Under the pieces are notes generated by a model, which worked only from the letters and a program-made list of their open reading frames with translations, made no database searches and was not told where the DNA came from. The translations under genes and the position numbers were made by a program. This document shows positions 11,852 to 22,917 of a stretch of 64,000 nt of DNA, one piece after another. Where the stretch lies: assembly GCA_015680905.1 (NCBI GenBank), contig CM027382.1, positions 24,029,501 to 24,093,500 on the forward strand, read 5' to 3'. Source of the stretch: Coptis chinensis. Taxonomy: Eukaryota; Streptophyta; Magnoliopsida; Ranunculales; Ranunculaceae. Each line of letters opens with the position of its first letter. Position 1 is the stretch's first letter.

Positions 11852-12860
11852 TGGTCATTCCATGAGAATTGCTCACCTTTCTTGAGGATTTGTAGGAAAG
11901 GTCGGCACTAGCTTGTCTGATGCTCTCAATATGAATCAGTTTAGTGCGGTGACCATTCCTGACAGTTTCTATATTTGCAGCTTTGTTTTTGGGTCGGGCA
12001 TGTCCAGGAACGCTTGAATCTAGTCAGGGTTTGGTTCTATCCCACGTTGTGAGACCTGATACCCCAAAAATTTCCCGAAGGACGCTCCAAAGAGGCATTT
12101 CTCAGGGTTAAGCTTCATCTGAGTTCGCTGAAGTCTGGAGAACGCTTGCGTGAGATGATCTAAGTGGTCTTCAACTTTCTTGCTTTTGACGACCATGTCG
12201 TCTATGTTGATTTCTATGGTGTCACCTAACATGTCTTGGAACATATCGATGATAAGTCACTGGTAGGTCGCTCCAGCGTTCTTGAGGTCGAACAGTAGGA
12301 CGTTGTAATAGTAAATCCCTTGCTCTGTTATGAATGAAGTTTACTCTTGGTCTTCTTCTGCTAGTGTAGGCATCCATGAATGACAAGAGCTCGTGACCAT
12401 AGGTCTAGTCCACGAATCGGTCGATTCTTGGTAAGGGAAAGCTATCCTTAGGAGTTTCTAGATTTTGGTTGGTAAAGTCCACGCAAAGACGAACTGTGTG
12501 CCATTCTTTTTTGGGATTTCTACGATGTTAGCGATCCATTCAGAGTACTTGACCTTCCTAATGAAGCCAATTTTTTTGAGATTTTCTACTTCTTCATTGA
12601 TTGCTTTTTGGAACCTAAGGGATAACTTTCGAGGTCATTGGCGAACTGGTTTAGCATTTGGGTTAACATTTAATTTATGGCATGCAATATTGGGGTAAAT
12701 TCCAGGCACATCGATGTACGACCAAGCAAAAACATCTTTATTTAATGATAAAAAGCTTACAAATTATGCCTTGAGAGTAGGATCAAATTTAGCTCCTATA
12801 TAAATGAACTTAGGGTCATCCTCGGTTCCTATGTTAACCTTTTCCTTCAGCTCGATCTGA
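11852..12860 (-). pseudogene. retrotransposon reverse transcriptase, decayed
   Basis: The recognisable core at about 12244-12020 has the catalytic motif as INIDDMVVKS (usually YVDDMVVKS in this lineage), then MKLNPEKCLFG and FLGYQVSQRGIEPNP. The upstream fingers/palm part towards 12860 is readable only in pieces because of frameshifts and stops. The first residue of the catalytic YxDD box is changed to N, a further sign of inactivity. Confidence 0.8.
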
Positions 12861-12951
12861 GTAGCCGCCTCAGTGGGCTGAGCGACCTCTGGGGTCTTTG
12901 TCTCTGACGGTGTCTCCTTGACCGGAAGGGGTGGGGGGCGACCTCTAGGGT

Positions 12952-13866
12952 CTAAGCTTCTGAAGGGGTGTTTTGGACTGAGCCCCCAGTGTTATCCTTT
13001 GTCAGTTCGCTTCGAGGGGTTGTAGTTAGGGTATTGACCTCAAAGATGAAGTCTTCTGTCAGCTTAGTTTTAGCGATCTCTCCCTTGTTTTTGGGTGAAG
13101 CCCCAGCAGGCTTGTTGACTGAGAGGATCTGGTTACAATTGTGGGCATCGAGTTGGTTGCTTCTGAGTTCCATCATGCCTCTGAGGCCAGGGAAGCGTAA
13201 AACTTGATGGAGTGTTGATGGAACAGCTTGCATCTTGTGGATCCAGCGTCGTCCTAAAATAGCAGTATAGGACGAGTTGACATCCAAGATGCTGAAGCGC
13301 GTGTTGACGCTGACCTTGTCTTCATGCGACCCAACTGAGACAGGTAGAATGATGTCTCCTATTGGGTCAGCTCGTGATACGTTGAAACCATAGAGGGGGG
13401 CTATTGGATCGATCATGACTGACTTGGGCATGTTCATCTCTTTCAGAGTTCGATAGAAGAGGATGTTGCACGAACTGCCTGGGTCGATCAGGATGCGCTT
13501 GACAGTCCAGCCGCTAATCTTGACGTGGACCACTAGGGCGTCGTTGTGTGGGAGACATACCTTGTTGAGGTCGGCCTCAATAAAGGTGATGTCTCCTGAG
13601 TTGTGGGCAGTTGCGTGTGGGGCAGGGGCCGTTTGTGAGGAGAATTGGTAGACTTCTTGGAGGGGGCCTACCTGTCTCTTTTTCTCCCTTGTGGACGTGA
13701 CAGAGTCATCCTGGAAAGTGATCATGTTGATCGTTCTGTTGTTATCTCTGTCAAAGGAGTGCTGGCGATGCTCATGGCGAGATCGGTCCACCGAGCATCC
13801 TCGAGCTCGGGAGCGATCATGGTGGTGGTTGCGAGGTGGAGTTCGGCTTCGTTCTCTGTGAGCCAT
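12952..13866 (-). CDS. Gag C-terminus and aspartic protease
   Basis: A 304-residue open stretch. The N-terminal 60 residues are Arg/His/Ser-rich, a nucleocapsid-like linker. The protease follows with LIDPGSSCNIL (catalytic D128 in a DPGSS box, where DTGSS or DSGSS is usual) and ILGRRWIH near residue 205. It would cleave the element's polyprotein. The frame ends before the reverse transcriptase, and the junction is broken. Confidence 0.85.
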   Translation of the reverse strand: MAHRERSRTPPRNHHHDRSRARGCSVDRSRHEHRQHSFDRDNNRTINMITFQDDSVTSTREKKRQVGPLQEVYQFSSQTAPAPHATAHNSGDITFIEADLNKVCLPHNDALVVHVKISGWTVKRILIDPGSSCNILFYRTLKEMNMPKSVMIDPIAPLYGFNVSRADPIGDIILPVSVGSHEDKVSVNTRFSILDVNSSYTAILGRRWIHKMQAVPSTLHQVLRFPGLRGMMELRSNQLDAHNCNQILSVNKPAGASPKNKGEIAKTKLTEDFIFEVNTLTTTPRSELTKDNTGGSVQNTPSEA

Positions 13867-14151
13867 GAGCTTGTGGCGCAGATCACCATTAGCTATATCA
13901 GTGTAGTGCTTAATATGGCCTGCCTCAATGAGGTCTTGGAGGTAGTGCTTGAGTCCGCGTCATTCATTGGTTTCATGGCACTTTGTTTTATGGAAAGCAC
14001 AGTATGGCTTTCCTAGTGTGTCTTCTGGCCGTTTTACCTCAGGTCGGTAATAGGCCGCTGTCTTTATTTTCTCCAATATGTAACTTAGAGATTTTGTAAG
14101 CACAATGAACTCTCTTTTGGTTTGGGTTCGAGTGCTGGTCCGCTGATCCTA

Positions 14152-15041
14152 TTACTTGAGTCGCTTCTTGGAAGGTGGGGCGTCATTTGAGATCGCAGTG
14201 ACCTTGCCTGCTGCCTTCAGCCTTTCTTTTTCGAGGCCTTCAACAAGCTTGATGTACTTCTTCATGCGTGAATACAGTTCGGCCAGTGTTTTAGGGTGCT
14301 CTTTTATGAGCAACTTGGATAGATCAGTGTTTTTTCTGATCGCATTGGAGAAGGCCACTGTCGCGAACGACTCCTTGAGGCCTCTTTCCATGGACAATAG
14401 CTCTGTCTTAAAACGTCCCAGGAAGGTGCGAACTGGTTCGTCACTTTTCTGAGACAATTGGAAAAGTGAATTGAGGTCGGCTGTCTTACGTCTGTTGTGG
14501 ACGTACTGGCTGGCGAACTGGTCAGTGAGCTTTTCGAAGCTGTCAATGGAGTTTGGTCCTAACGAGTAGAACCAATCGAGAGCTCCATCCTTTAAGCTTG
14601 CTAGGAACAAGCAGCACTGCAGGTGGTCGACCTCCTGCGCACTGTAGAGTGCAAGGCTTTAAATGTAGCGAGCTACGTGCTGACCAGGGCACGTGCTGCC
14701 GTAGTACATTGCGAACCGAGGAGGCTGAATGAAATCTTGGGGGGAGGGTTTATTGAGTACCTCGAGCGTGAAAGGTGATGCCCGGTACGTCTTCAACATC
14801 TTATGGACGACCTGAGTGGCGTCCTTCTTCCCAATGCTCTGTTCGATCCGCTGGGAGAGGCTATTGATCTGCTGGTTGACCTCATTGATCTTGTCCTCAG
14901 CGTAACTCCGTTCAGGTTCTGGGACTCGACCTGGATTTTGAGAGCCGCGTTCTCCTGTCGGAGCTGGGTGATGTTACCGTTCAATTTTATGGCTTCCATC
15001 TGAGTAGCCATAATCTTCAGTTGTTCTTGTAAGCTTTCCAT
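14152..15041 (-). pseudogene. retrotransposon gag
   Basis: A possible start lies at 15041 (MESLQEQLKIMATQMEAIKL), with a coiled-coil N-terminus. The retrotransposon gag domain is best preserved at 14610-14152: FLASLKDGALDWFYSLGP, FEKLTDQFASQY, KTADLNSLFQLSQ and EPVRTFLGRFK. At least one in-frame stop and a frameshift separate the N-terminal segment from this block. Gag would form the particle that holds the element's RNA. Confidence 0.8.
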
Positions 15042-15127
15042 GCTTCGTGGGCTTGAAAATTAGCTATTCTAGGAAGATGTTTGGAAGAAATGGAAATTTT
15101 GAGTAGATGAATTTTCAAGTAATTTGA

Positions 15128-15143
15128 TCCACAGACGACGCCA
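15128..15143 (-). other. primer-binding site of the Tat element
   Basis: On the minus strand the sequence next to the right LTR reads TTGGCGTCGTCTGTGG. It resembles the tggcgccgtctgtgg class of plant gypsy primer sites, with one change. Its position fixes the element's orientation. Confidence 0.75.
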
Positions 15144-15144
15144 A

Positions 15145-15731
15145 TGTAAATGTTATGTTTCATCTAACCTTACTGGAGTAGGTAATTTGGGGAAGATGGA
15201 TTGGTTGATTGGGTTTGACCGAGTTCGTATGGACAAACTGCCTACGTATCAAGTTCTCTCTCTGGGGGGAATTAGGGTCAGACGTAGTTCCTCATCCTCC
15301 TTATATAGGCAAGATGCCCGCTCCTCATGCTCTCCCGCTTCAGGTCAGATCCAGGTCTTCAGGTCACTTATGAGCCATGATGGCGAGTTATGAAGAATCA
15401 ATGAGCTGCGTGCCTGAAGCTTCGGTCTTGATGGTTGCAATAAAGACTTACATTACAAGCCGTTGTGGAGCGAGAGGAATGAGCGCTAGTGAGGTCGCTT
15501 CACGGTGAGATCGTCTACTCGACTCGAGTCACTTTGAAGCGAGCTCGCAGGTCGAGTACGGGATATCGGTTGGTGGTGACATCACTCTGGGCGTGAGTTG
15601 AATAGGTTGCTTGCCTGAGTCGAGTCACTATAAAGCGAGCTCTGAGGGCGAGGATACGAGGTTGGTTGTTAGTTCTGTATATGTTAGACATGTGTGTGGT
15701 ATTCATTGGATGTGAATATTAATCCCTCACA
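15145..15731 (-). repeat. 5' LTR of the Tat element (right LTR)
   Basis: 587 bp, beginning TGTGAGGGAT and ending TTTACA in element orientation. It is flanked on the right by the target duplication gtaga. It holds a cttatata stretch (near 15299), which could serve as a promoter TATA box. The insertion relative to the other LTR is a short duplication of the caggtc region near 15340. Confidence 0.9.
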
Positions 15732-15736
15732 GTAGA

Positions 15737-16879
15737 CTTGTAGCATTATTAAGGGGCGGTGATTCAACCCGTGGACAACTAAGTTGCCAAAAGAAAATAA
15801 TAACATGGAGTGGTGAACCACATGCACAACCATTCCCAAATGCCTTGGTAGACTCCTTCGACAAAGTACACAACAATACATAATAGTTACAACAACTTAT
15901 AATGTATGATTGAACCTCATTTATAAGATTTAAGAAGTATTTAAGCAATCATCATGAAAAGAGCTGAAAAAAATATCAAACCAAAACACTATGGATGACA
16001 AAAGTGCACAAAAAAAGAGGAAAAAGATGGTTATCTTCGTTAGAATGCCTATACTTGTAATCAAGAAAACAATTTCTTAGATAGCAGCAAAACACATCCA
16101 TCATGGCTACCAAAACCTCTATGACGACAGTCCACAACCAAAACCACAACTATCGCTGGGCTGATGTATTATCTCTTTTTTCAAGTCATATATATATATA
16201 TATATATGATCATTATTACCTAGGGATAAATAAGAACTTACTTTATCAAGTCGGTTATGAAGAGTCAACAATTGGTCTTATTGTTGGTGAATACAATAGT
16301 GTATACACCAATTATCAAGACAAACGGTCCAAATATAAAAAAATTAGCTTCATTATTTGGGCCTCATTAGTAGATGTTGTAGCATGACCATCTAGGAATG
16401 AGATTTATCCTTTATAAAAAAAATAATTTAGATTGTAAAAAATAACATTTGACATCATAATACGTAATAACAATGTTTCCATATAAACGACAAAATACGT
16501 GCATCGTGAATGATGAGTAAGGACGCTATATACCTAAAACCAATGCAACAATGCAAGTATAAAACCCACATTAACCAATTGTGCTAATATATCAAACCAA
16601 AGCAAGGGAGAAGTATAAAATGTTTACTGGAACCGCTTTTCCTTCTAATTTTCTTTTTTAGCATCTATTTTCCAGTTTTGTCTAGTCATGTCAGAAATCT
16701 TAGATTGAAGTGCAGCATCTGTCAAAGTTTTTAGGTTACAGAATATAGATTAGATATGGTATCCACTGAAAGAGTTCTTTGTCTTGAATCTCTGAGGATA
16801 TTCAGGAACTGATTTCAATTAAAGAAGAAAAGAAAAGATGTATCCATCAATTAAAGTACCATCATAATTGCCAATTCAT
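15737..16879. other. AT-rich spacer with a short TA microsatellite
   Basis: A short TA repeat lies at about 16187-16207. A 94-codon plus-strand frame at 16103 has no recognisable product and is probably chance. The minus strand at about 16800-16690 still shows pieces compatible with the 3' continuation of the PH-domain pseudogene (for example LTDAALQSKISDMTRQNWK), which I cannot place in the family with confidence. Confidence 0.4.
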
Positions 16880-18047
16880 ACATTGGACTTTCAATTGTCC
16901 TATTATATTGGTCACCATTCCTAGAGCTGTTCATAGATATCTTCATTGCCACCTCAATTTCTTTAGTTGATTCCAAGGCCATCGAATTGGCAGCTGCAAC
17001 CACTGCAGCAACATTTCCCAGTTTTGCAAAACCATTCCCACTTAATGAATCTAAATTAAAGCTTCTTTATGAGTCTTTAGCACTAATTGTGTTGCCCTGT
17101 TTGGAGGTTTTGCGAACAATAACAAATAAGAACATGTTCGTGAAATTGAAAAAGAAAAAAAACTCTGGGGTGGTGGTGGTGTGTGTGCCAAAGGGGTGAG
17201 GTCTAGTGAAGTTGCAATAACGAACAATTTAATCTTTGATCAGAAACGTATTGCATTGTGTCATATATACATGCTTTGACAAATTTCAACCAATAAAATA
17301 AACATCATAAGTGAAATTATATACAATAAAATTGTAAATAGTTTTGTAGCTTGTGTGTTCCAAGTAACATATGTAGCAAAGATATAGACAAGTGTATTAA
17401 ACTCTAGTCACCAATATGAGTGCAAAGTGTCAGAAATGTATTCACCACCTAAAACAGAGAATACAATATTTAGCGCAATACAGCGCCAAGCAAAAAGAAA
17501 AGTAAGCTTAATGTAGCGTTGATACCCATGCTTTCACAGCACCAGGAGTTTCTGCACATAAGAAATAATCCTTTTTCTGCGGGGTTCCAATAATATCTAG
17601 TAATACATCCAACTGAAAACTGCCAAAGAAAAATCCTTCTTTATATTGCTAATGAAATAATTATTCATGAGGATATAGAAACAACAACCATCATACTTTG
17701 GCAGTCCATTGTAAAACGACCCGAGATAAGAAATTAAATCACTTTAAAATTCATAAAAGCTGGTCCTTAAAACAAATACTGAATGCCAAACTTATTGGAA
17801 GTTTACAGGAGATAAGTTGATTGTGCTATTTGCATCAAATGTAATTGTTCCCTTCACAATTGACTCATTTCTCCTCGTCCTAAGTACACAGATAAATTGG
17901 AATAAAAAAAAAATGTAACACAATGTCAACATACCAATAGTTCTTCTTCAAAATTATTATTAAAGTAGCATACTTGTATTCCAATTTTCCAGTGGTTGGG
18001 TTCAAGATCACCCACAACTCGTTCCATTTCCTTAGCTGTTCAAGGCG
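16880..18047 (-). pseudogene. PH-domain protein (plant SWAP70-like) pseudogene fragment
   Basis: Four minus-strand blocks, separated by intron-like gaps, match a plant PH-domain coiled-coil protein. They are 18047-17970 (LRKWNELWVILNPTTGKLEY), about 17880-17795 (RRNESIVKGTITFDANSTIN), about 17617-17515 (GTPQKKDYFLCAETPGAVKA) and about 17110-16880 (SLSGNGFAKLGNVAAVVAAA, then ANSMALESTKEIEVAMKIS). The first three build the PH fold, which binds phosphoinositides in this family; the last is the helical region behind it. A TAA stop (17067-17069) lies in frame just before SLSGNG, and the large coiled-coil C-terminal half is missing. Introns are kept, so this is a DNA-level copy and not a retrocopy. 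It is most likely a captured or degraded fragment. Confidence 0.75.
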
Positions 18048-18673
18048 AGAGAATAATAAATAAATAACTTCTAAGAAAACAAATTGGTTCAATTGAGGAT
18101 TTGTTACCATTTCGGAGTACGTGGTGTTTGTTCGGTAAAGTAATCACTATAAATAAATAAATAAATATTAATCAAAACCAAAGTACACATATAACACCAT
18201 TGATTAACAAATAATCAAAACTGATAATCAAAATCGATTAATTAAACAACAATTCTCCTCACAAAATCCAAATCACTCTACAAAGATTGTTGAATACAAC
18301 ATACCAAAATCATGAATACGATGGAAATCCTGAAAAGGTAGCAAAACTTTATTAGTAGTTTCAATAATTCCAATATATAAGGGAACCAAAATAAAAAGAG
18401 AATGAGATGGTACCTGTTGTTGTTGCTTGGGGACGTGTTCTCTGAAGTTGCTTGTTTGTTTTCAAATTGCTTCCATTAATAAGTTAGAAAGAAAAAGAGC
18501 GAGATCAACTTTCACAACAATCTCTTCGATCATCAAAATAGGAACTAACATAAAGATCAATATCAAGTTTTTTTTTTTTTTTTTTTTTTCAATCGGAAAC
18601 AGAGATATTAGGGAGTGGAAGAGTGGGTAGATCGAGAAGAAAATAATAGATGGGTTTACTTCCTTTGTACTCT
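18048..18673. other. spacer upstream of the PH-domain fragment
   Basis: AT-rich, with a run of about 22 T (18568-18590). A minus-strand piece near 18490-18415 (REHVPKQQQQ followed by a gtacc donor) could be an upstream exon of the PH-domain pseudogene. I see nothing else. Confidence 0.35.
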
Positions 18674-19070
18674 CACTACACTAGAAAAGGCGTTTACCAA
18701 TGGTTATATCCGTTATTTATATTTTTACTAACGCTTATATCCGCTAGCTATGGAGCGTCATTGTCACTTAGACAAATATTACTAACGGTTGTATCTATTA
18801 CTGAAATTAATTTTAGTAACGATTATATCCGTTACTTCAAATATTTGTAACGGATAGTAAACTGTTGATTCTCCATTAATATTGGTCGTTTGTAACGGAC
18901 TTAAATGTCACTAAATTTTGGCGCCATCAATTTTCTAATTATTAGCGAGGAGAAAGATTCATTTTGTCACGGTAATATCCGTTAGTAATGGATGTGTGAC
19001 ATACTATTAGTCAGCTTTTATGTAACGGATATATCCGTTACTAACGTTTAGTCCGGGAAAAAAATATAAT
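18674..19070 (+). mobile_element. CACTA-like terminal region with subterminal repeats
   Basis: The sequence starts cactacactagaaaagg, matching the CACTA-superfamily terminal motif (CACTAxxAGAAAA). It is followed by many short repeats of the form taacggatataTCCGTTA in both orientations (for example near 18705, 18815, 18850, 18975 and 19025). Such subterminal repeats are transposase-binding sites in CACTA elements. The motif points into the element towards higher coordinates. I could not find the matching tagtg end, so this is either a truncated end or a small derivative. Confidence 0.6.
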
Positions 19071-19399
19071 AAATAAATAAAATCTGGCAGCAAATATTTT
19101 CCACCTAGCACAATTGCACACATACCACATGTCCACATCTGACAAATATTTCACATGTCCACAACAACTCGAGCAACATATGAATAACAAGAAAAACCAA
19201 CTAATCAAATTTTATAGAAACAAACCCATTAAGGCATTTACTTAGAAACAAAGCCTCCAAGCCAATCCAAATCACAATTTACATAGAAACAAAAACTACA
19301 TCTCAATGAGCTTTCCTACTTCCTATATTCATTTCAACCATATCTAGATAGACATATATTGATAAACATAACAAGTCAAGTCAAGTTGCATAGTCTAGC
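19071..19399. other. AT-rich spacer
   Basis: Nothing recognisable beyond A-rich sequence following the CACTA-like subterminal repeats. Confidence 0.4.
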
Positions 19400-20900
19400 C
19401 TTTCAACATTCCTTCATATTATCTTGAAGTAGAAAATGATTATCAGAGCAAAGACTCATCATCTCCCTCATCACAACTTTTGCCTAACACTCGACAGCAT
19501 GATGAAAACTTCTTTGGTAGCATTATTTGCCTTTATACACAATCTCTTCATCATCCACATCATATGCTGGATTACAAAGACATCTGAATAGTCTGCCTAT
19601 GCCTTGCCACAGATTATATAACATCGTCAAATAGTAACAACAATATTCTAATAGCTAAGTGTGAAATATGTTATCTTCATAAGAGTGGCAAGTTGTTTTC
19701 TACTTGGCACTTTTGCACTGTAAAATTTTTTCTTAAATTCAGTTAATAGAATGCAGCACTTTGTAGAAACTTGGTAACCAACATAATATATAAAAGGTCA
19801 AGGCTAGTTTTTCTTTCCTGTAGGAAGGTAGATGTAAAGAATAATTGGACATACCTGAGTGATTGCAGGTGTTCGATAAGAAAGTGCTCTTGGTGAATCC
19901 TCATCAGAAGATCTCTCAGAATAGCTTGCATCTTCATATACATCTGAGACACTTCTCCTCCTTGACGTTATAGAACATTGTGCGGGTTTTTCCTTCTAAA
20001 AAAAGACCTAAGATGTCATTAATACAACAATCCAAAGAACTTGGTGTACGGGTTATAAAGAAAAGATTTATCATAAGTATACAACTAACAAAAATTACAC
20101 CTTATAAAACTCGGGTATACAGATTAGTATTCTTTTCTTAAATGTTGAAGTTCTCCCATGTTGGAGAGAGAAAGGAAAAGTAACTGCAAGTGCACCTTTG
20201 TTATCTTCTGCATACAATTCAGCAAACCCTACGTATGGAATCTTCGGTACAAAGATATGGTACAAAATTTTTCTTGAAAAGTCTCATCATACTGACCGTA
20301 AAAGAATTAACACCTGAAATACTTTCCCAAGAATCTTTAAAGCTAGTGCACAAGGTTTAACTTCCTCCTTAACATTGTTTTCTTTTAGCACTTGCAAATA
20401 GTTCATACATGTAAAGTACGTAAGTCAGAATTGCTATATGTTTTGGTTTTGGTCTAGACTTTATTAGATACACCAAGTCGAAGTTACTATTGAAAAGAAA
20501 ATAAGAAGGAAGTTAAGCGAGTATAGTCTTTCAAGCAATATTAAATTTGTGAGTAGCTAATAGAATTTCTTCTTATTCAGAGTAATATTATCTAGAAGGA
20601 AAAACTATTACTTGTGTTCGAAGTGCAGACACTCGACAACATTTCTCCAACATTATGAACCTCACATGCATCAAACAGTTACACATATATTAGTAATATA
20701 AATGAAAGTAAGAACTTCTTATTATAATATCTAATAGAAAGAAGAATAAAAAACAAAAAAAAACAAAAACTAACCAGGGGTTTGCGCATCCCCCGGCTGA
20801 CTACTAATTGCTCCAAGTAACTCGTCATCTCAGTCTATGTTGTCATCTGCACCGGAAACTTAAATACACAAAAGGCCTTGGTTTGTTTACAACAAGGCAA
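19400..20900 (-). pseudogene. unidentified multi-exon gene remnant
   Basis: Several minus-strand stretches look like exons of one gene. In order they are: about 20875-20792 (DDELLGAISSQPGDAQTPG, with a TGA stop in front); about 20660-20600 (ACEVHNVGEMLSSVCTSN); about 20430-20322 (LKENNVKEEVKPCALALKIL, then a gtgtta donor); about 20290-20100 (FVPKIPYVGFAELYAEDNKG); and about 19990-19860 (SRRRSVSDVYEDASYSERSS, then a gtatgt donor). A weaker block lies at 19600-19430. Codon structure and donor sites support former coding use, but I do not recognise the family. It could be cargo of the adjoining CACTA-like element or a degraded host gene. Confidence 0.4.
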
Positions 20901-22349
20901 GTCACGACATAAAACCAATAAAAAGATTTGACAGTGAAAGAGTTATATTATTACTACTAGACAAGACTAACCGCATAAAAATTTCAAGGCATGACAACGC
21001 ACCAAAAAACTTCCAAGTCATGGCAACCACAACCACAACCACAACCACATAAAAGTTTATGTCTTAAGTTTAAACTAAAGCAGAAAAGCCAAAAAGTAGA
21101 TAACAAACACTTATATATAAACGTAAAATAAAAACAAGCAATAAGTTCATCTAATCCTAAATACATACACATTTATTATAGAACTGAGGGATAGTGCTCT
21201 TAAAATAAGTATACATGGTCCCCCTCACCAAGTAAATATTTTTTAAGTTTATAAGATTACAAACACGTTTATGCATATGGTTTCATGCAGCTTTAATTTA
21301 ATACAAATTAAAGGTATACAACCATAAGGCTTAAATTCATAGATTAACAATTGCACTAATCATTGATTTTTTTTAAAGCATAGACAGATCAAAATTAGAA
21401 GGGATTTTCAAGAGTATTTAGTAGCATAATGGCACTATACATCATATATCCCAAACATGTTCGTTAATTTAGCATATATCTTATCCATTTCATTCAGATG
21501 ATAAAGGTACATCATCGAAGTGAGTGACTAGTGCTATAAAACTTAGTTCAGAAAAATATTCAAGACATCTCCATTAGAGAGATAATCTGATGTAACTGAA
21601 AACCGGAACTTCAAAAAGAATCAAATTACATACAAAAATCTTTGCTTGTAGAGAAATTTATGACGAGTTTTATACTAAGTAGGAGTTCAAAAGGAATATT
21701 TGATTGGTGTTGTTAGAAAACCCTGCTAAGAAATACTGGGGCCTCTCAGTTACAGTTGCCATAATTTTACATTGCTTAAAGTTACAGACTTACATTGATG
21801 CATATGGTCCTTTTGTTTAAATAGTTAATACATATAGTCCTCACTATGAGTAAGCAAGTAACTGATAAATATGTGTATAGTCATCACCTGAATGATCCGA
21901 GCCTTCCAGTTGTGTATGTAGCTTGCCTCAGCAATCTAGCTGACAATCCTTGCTCTAGAGTTCTCAGAGTAATCTCTTTCTAATCTTTTCATTTTCTAAA
22001 CATCTAATTAATTTCCTTATTTAATTAATTAATTAAATTGCTAATTAATTGTATTTATGGTTGCGTACAATTCAATTTGATGGAGTGAATTTGGTTTTTT
22101 AATTTACCACCACATGAAAGGATTGATCACTTCCATTCAAAAGTGTTAAGCAATACTTCAATTTAAGGAGAAAATGGGTACTATAAATTCACTAAAGGCG
22201 AAAAAGACCAAGTTGTCGGTCTAAATAGTATTTGGGTGTTTTAATTCAATTATTCATTTAAGGGTATTATGCGAAAGAAAAATAACCGGATGAATTTAAG
22301 AGGCCAGGTTGATTATAGGAGATAGTACTAGTAGAGATATATCTTACTT
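20901..22349. other. intergenic sequence with a CCACAA microsatellite
   Basis: A short ccacaa repeat lies at about 21026-21048. The rest is AT-rich, and I see no gene or clear repeat. Confidence 0.4.
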
Positions 22350-22476
22350 GATCAATCAGTTCGATGTCAAGATCTCCTTCAGTTCGCTCATCCAAATGAA
22401 GAGTCATGTAACGATCAAATATGTTAGTTAAGACCACCTTTATGACTCCATCATCAATGCTCATTGGAGTCACCAA
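22350..22476 (-). other. unidentified exon-like stretch
   Basis: The minus strand encodes about 40 residues containing MTLHLDERTEGDLDIELIDQ, ending in a gtaaga splice donor at about 22347. It has balanced, gene-like codon use but no family I can name. It lies upstream of and in the same orientation as the remnant at 19.4-20.9 kb and could be its first exon. Confidence 0.35.
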
Positions 22477-22917
22477 ATGAATGAATGTGACCTAATGGAA
22501 GGGAAGAGGAAAGGTCACCAATGAGACTACAAAAGGAGGATTGGTCTCCACTATCCACCTCTTCCATCTCCATCTCCCACTTGGTCTCAACTTGAACTAT
22601 GTCTGACCTTGATTCCAGTTCACCGGAATACTGGATACGTAGGCAGCTTACACAGACCTGAGTTCAGTCAAAGACCTAATTCAATTCCACTTTCCTACCT
22701 GTAAGGCTAATCACTAAATAAAGCCTTTACAATATGTATGTCCAAGTACCGCAACACACCAAAATATTGGAAATAGTAGTGGGTGTGCTCATTTGCATGT
22801 ATAGGTTTTCAAGTACACCTGAGCTAGCTACAAAGAGTAGTTTTGAACAAAAACAAAGTGTTGCGTATTTTCATATAGAAAGTGTGCAGTGAGATTATAT
22901 GTTCACATATATAAGAG

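Larger units (their letters stand above)
3667..15731 (-). mobile_element. Ty3/gypsy LTR retrotransposon, Tat lineage, about 12.07 kb
   Basis: The element is bounded by two LTRs (3667-4243 and 15145-15731) and by a perfect 5-bp target duplication, gtaga (3662-3666 and 15732-15736). It lies in minus orientation: the primer-binding site is next to the right LTR, and gag, protease, reverse transcriptase, RNase H and integrase follow leftwards. A second, archaeal-type RNase H lies between the first RNase H and the integrase, which is the mark of the Tat/Ogre/Retand lineage. About 5.4 kb lie between the integrase and the left LTR. This stretch carries plus-strand (antisense) coding remnants and degenerate tandem repeats, both described features of Tat 3' regions. 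By eye the LTRs differ at roughly 25 positions plus a few indels, so the insertion is not recent. Stops and frameshifts in gag, RT and integrase make it non-autonomous. Confidence 0.93.

Noticed and set aside
15515..15706. Short frames inside the LTRs
   Set aside because: They fall within the LTR in both copies or its border and carry no conserved product.
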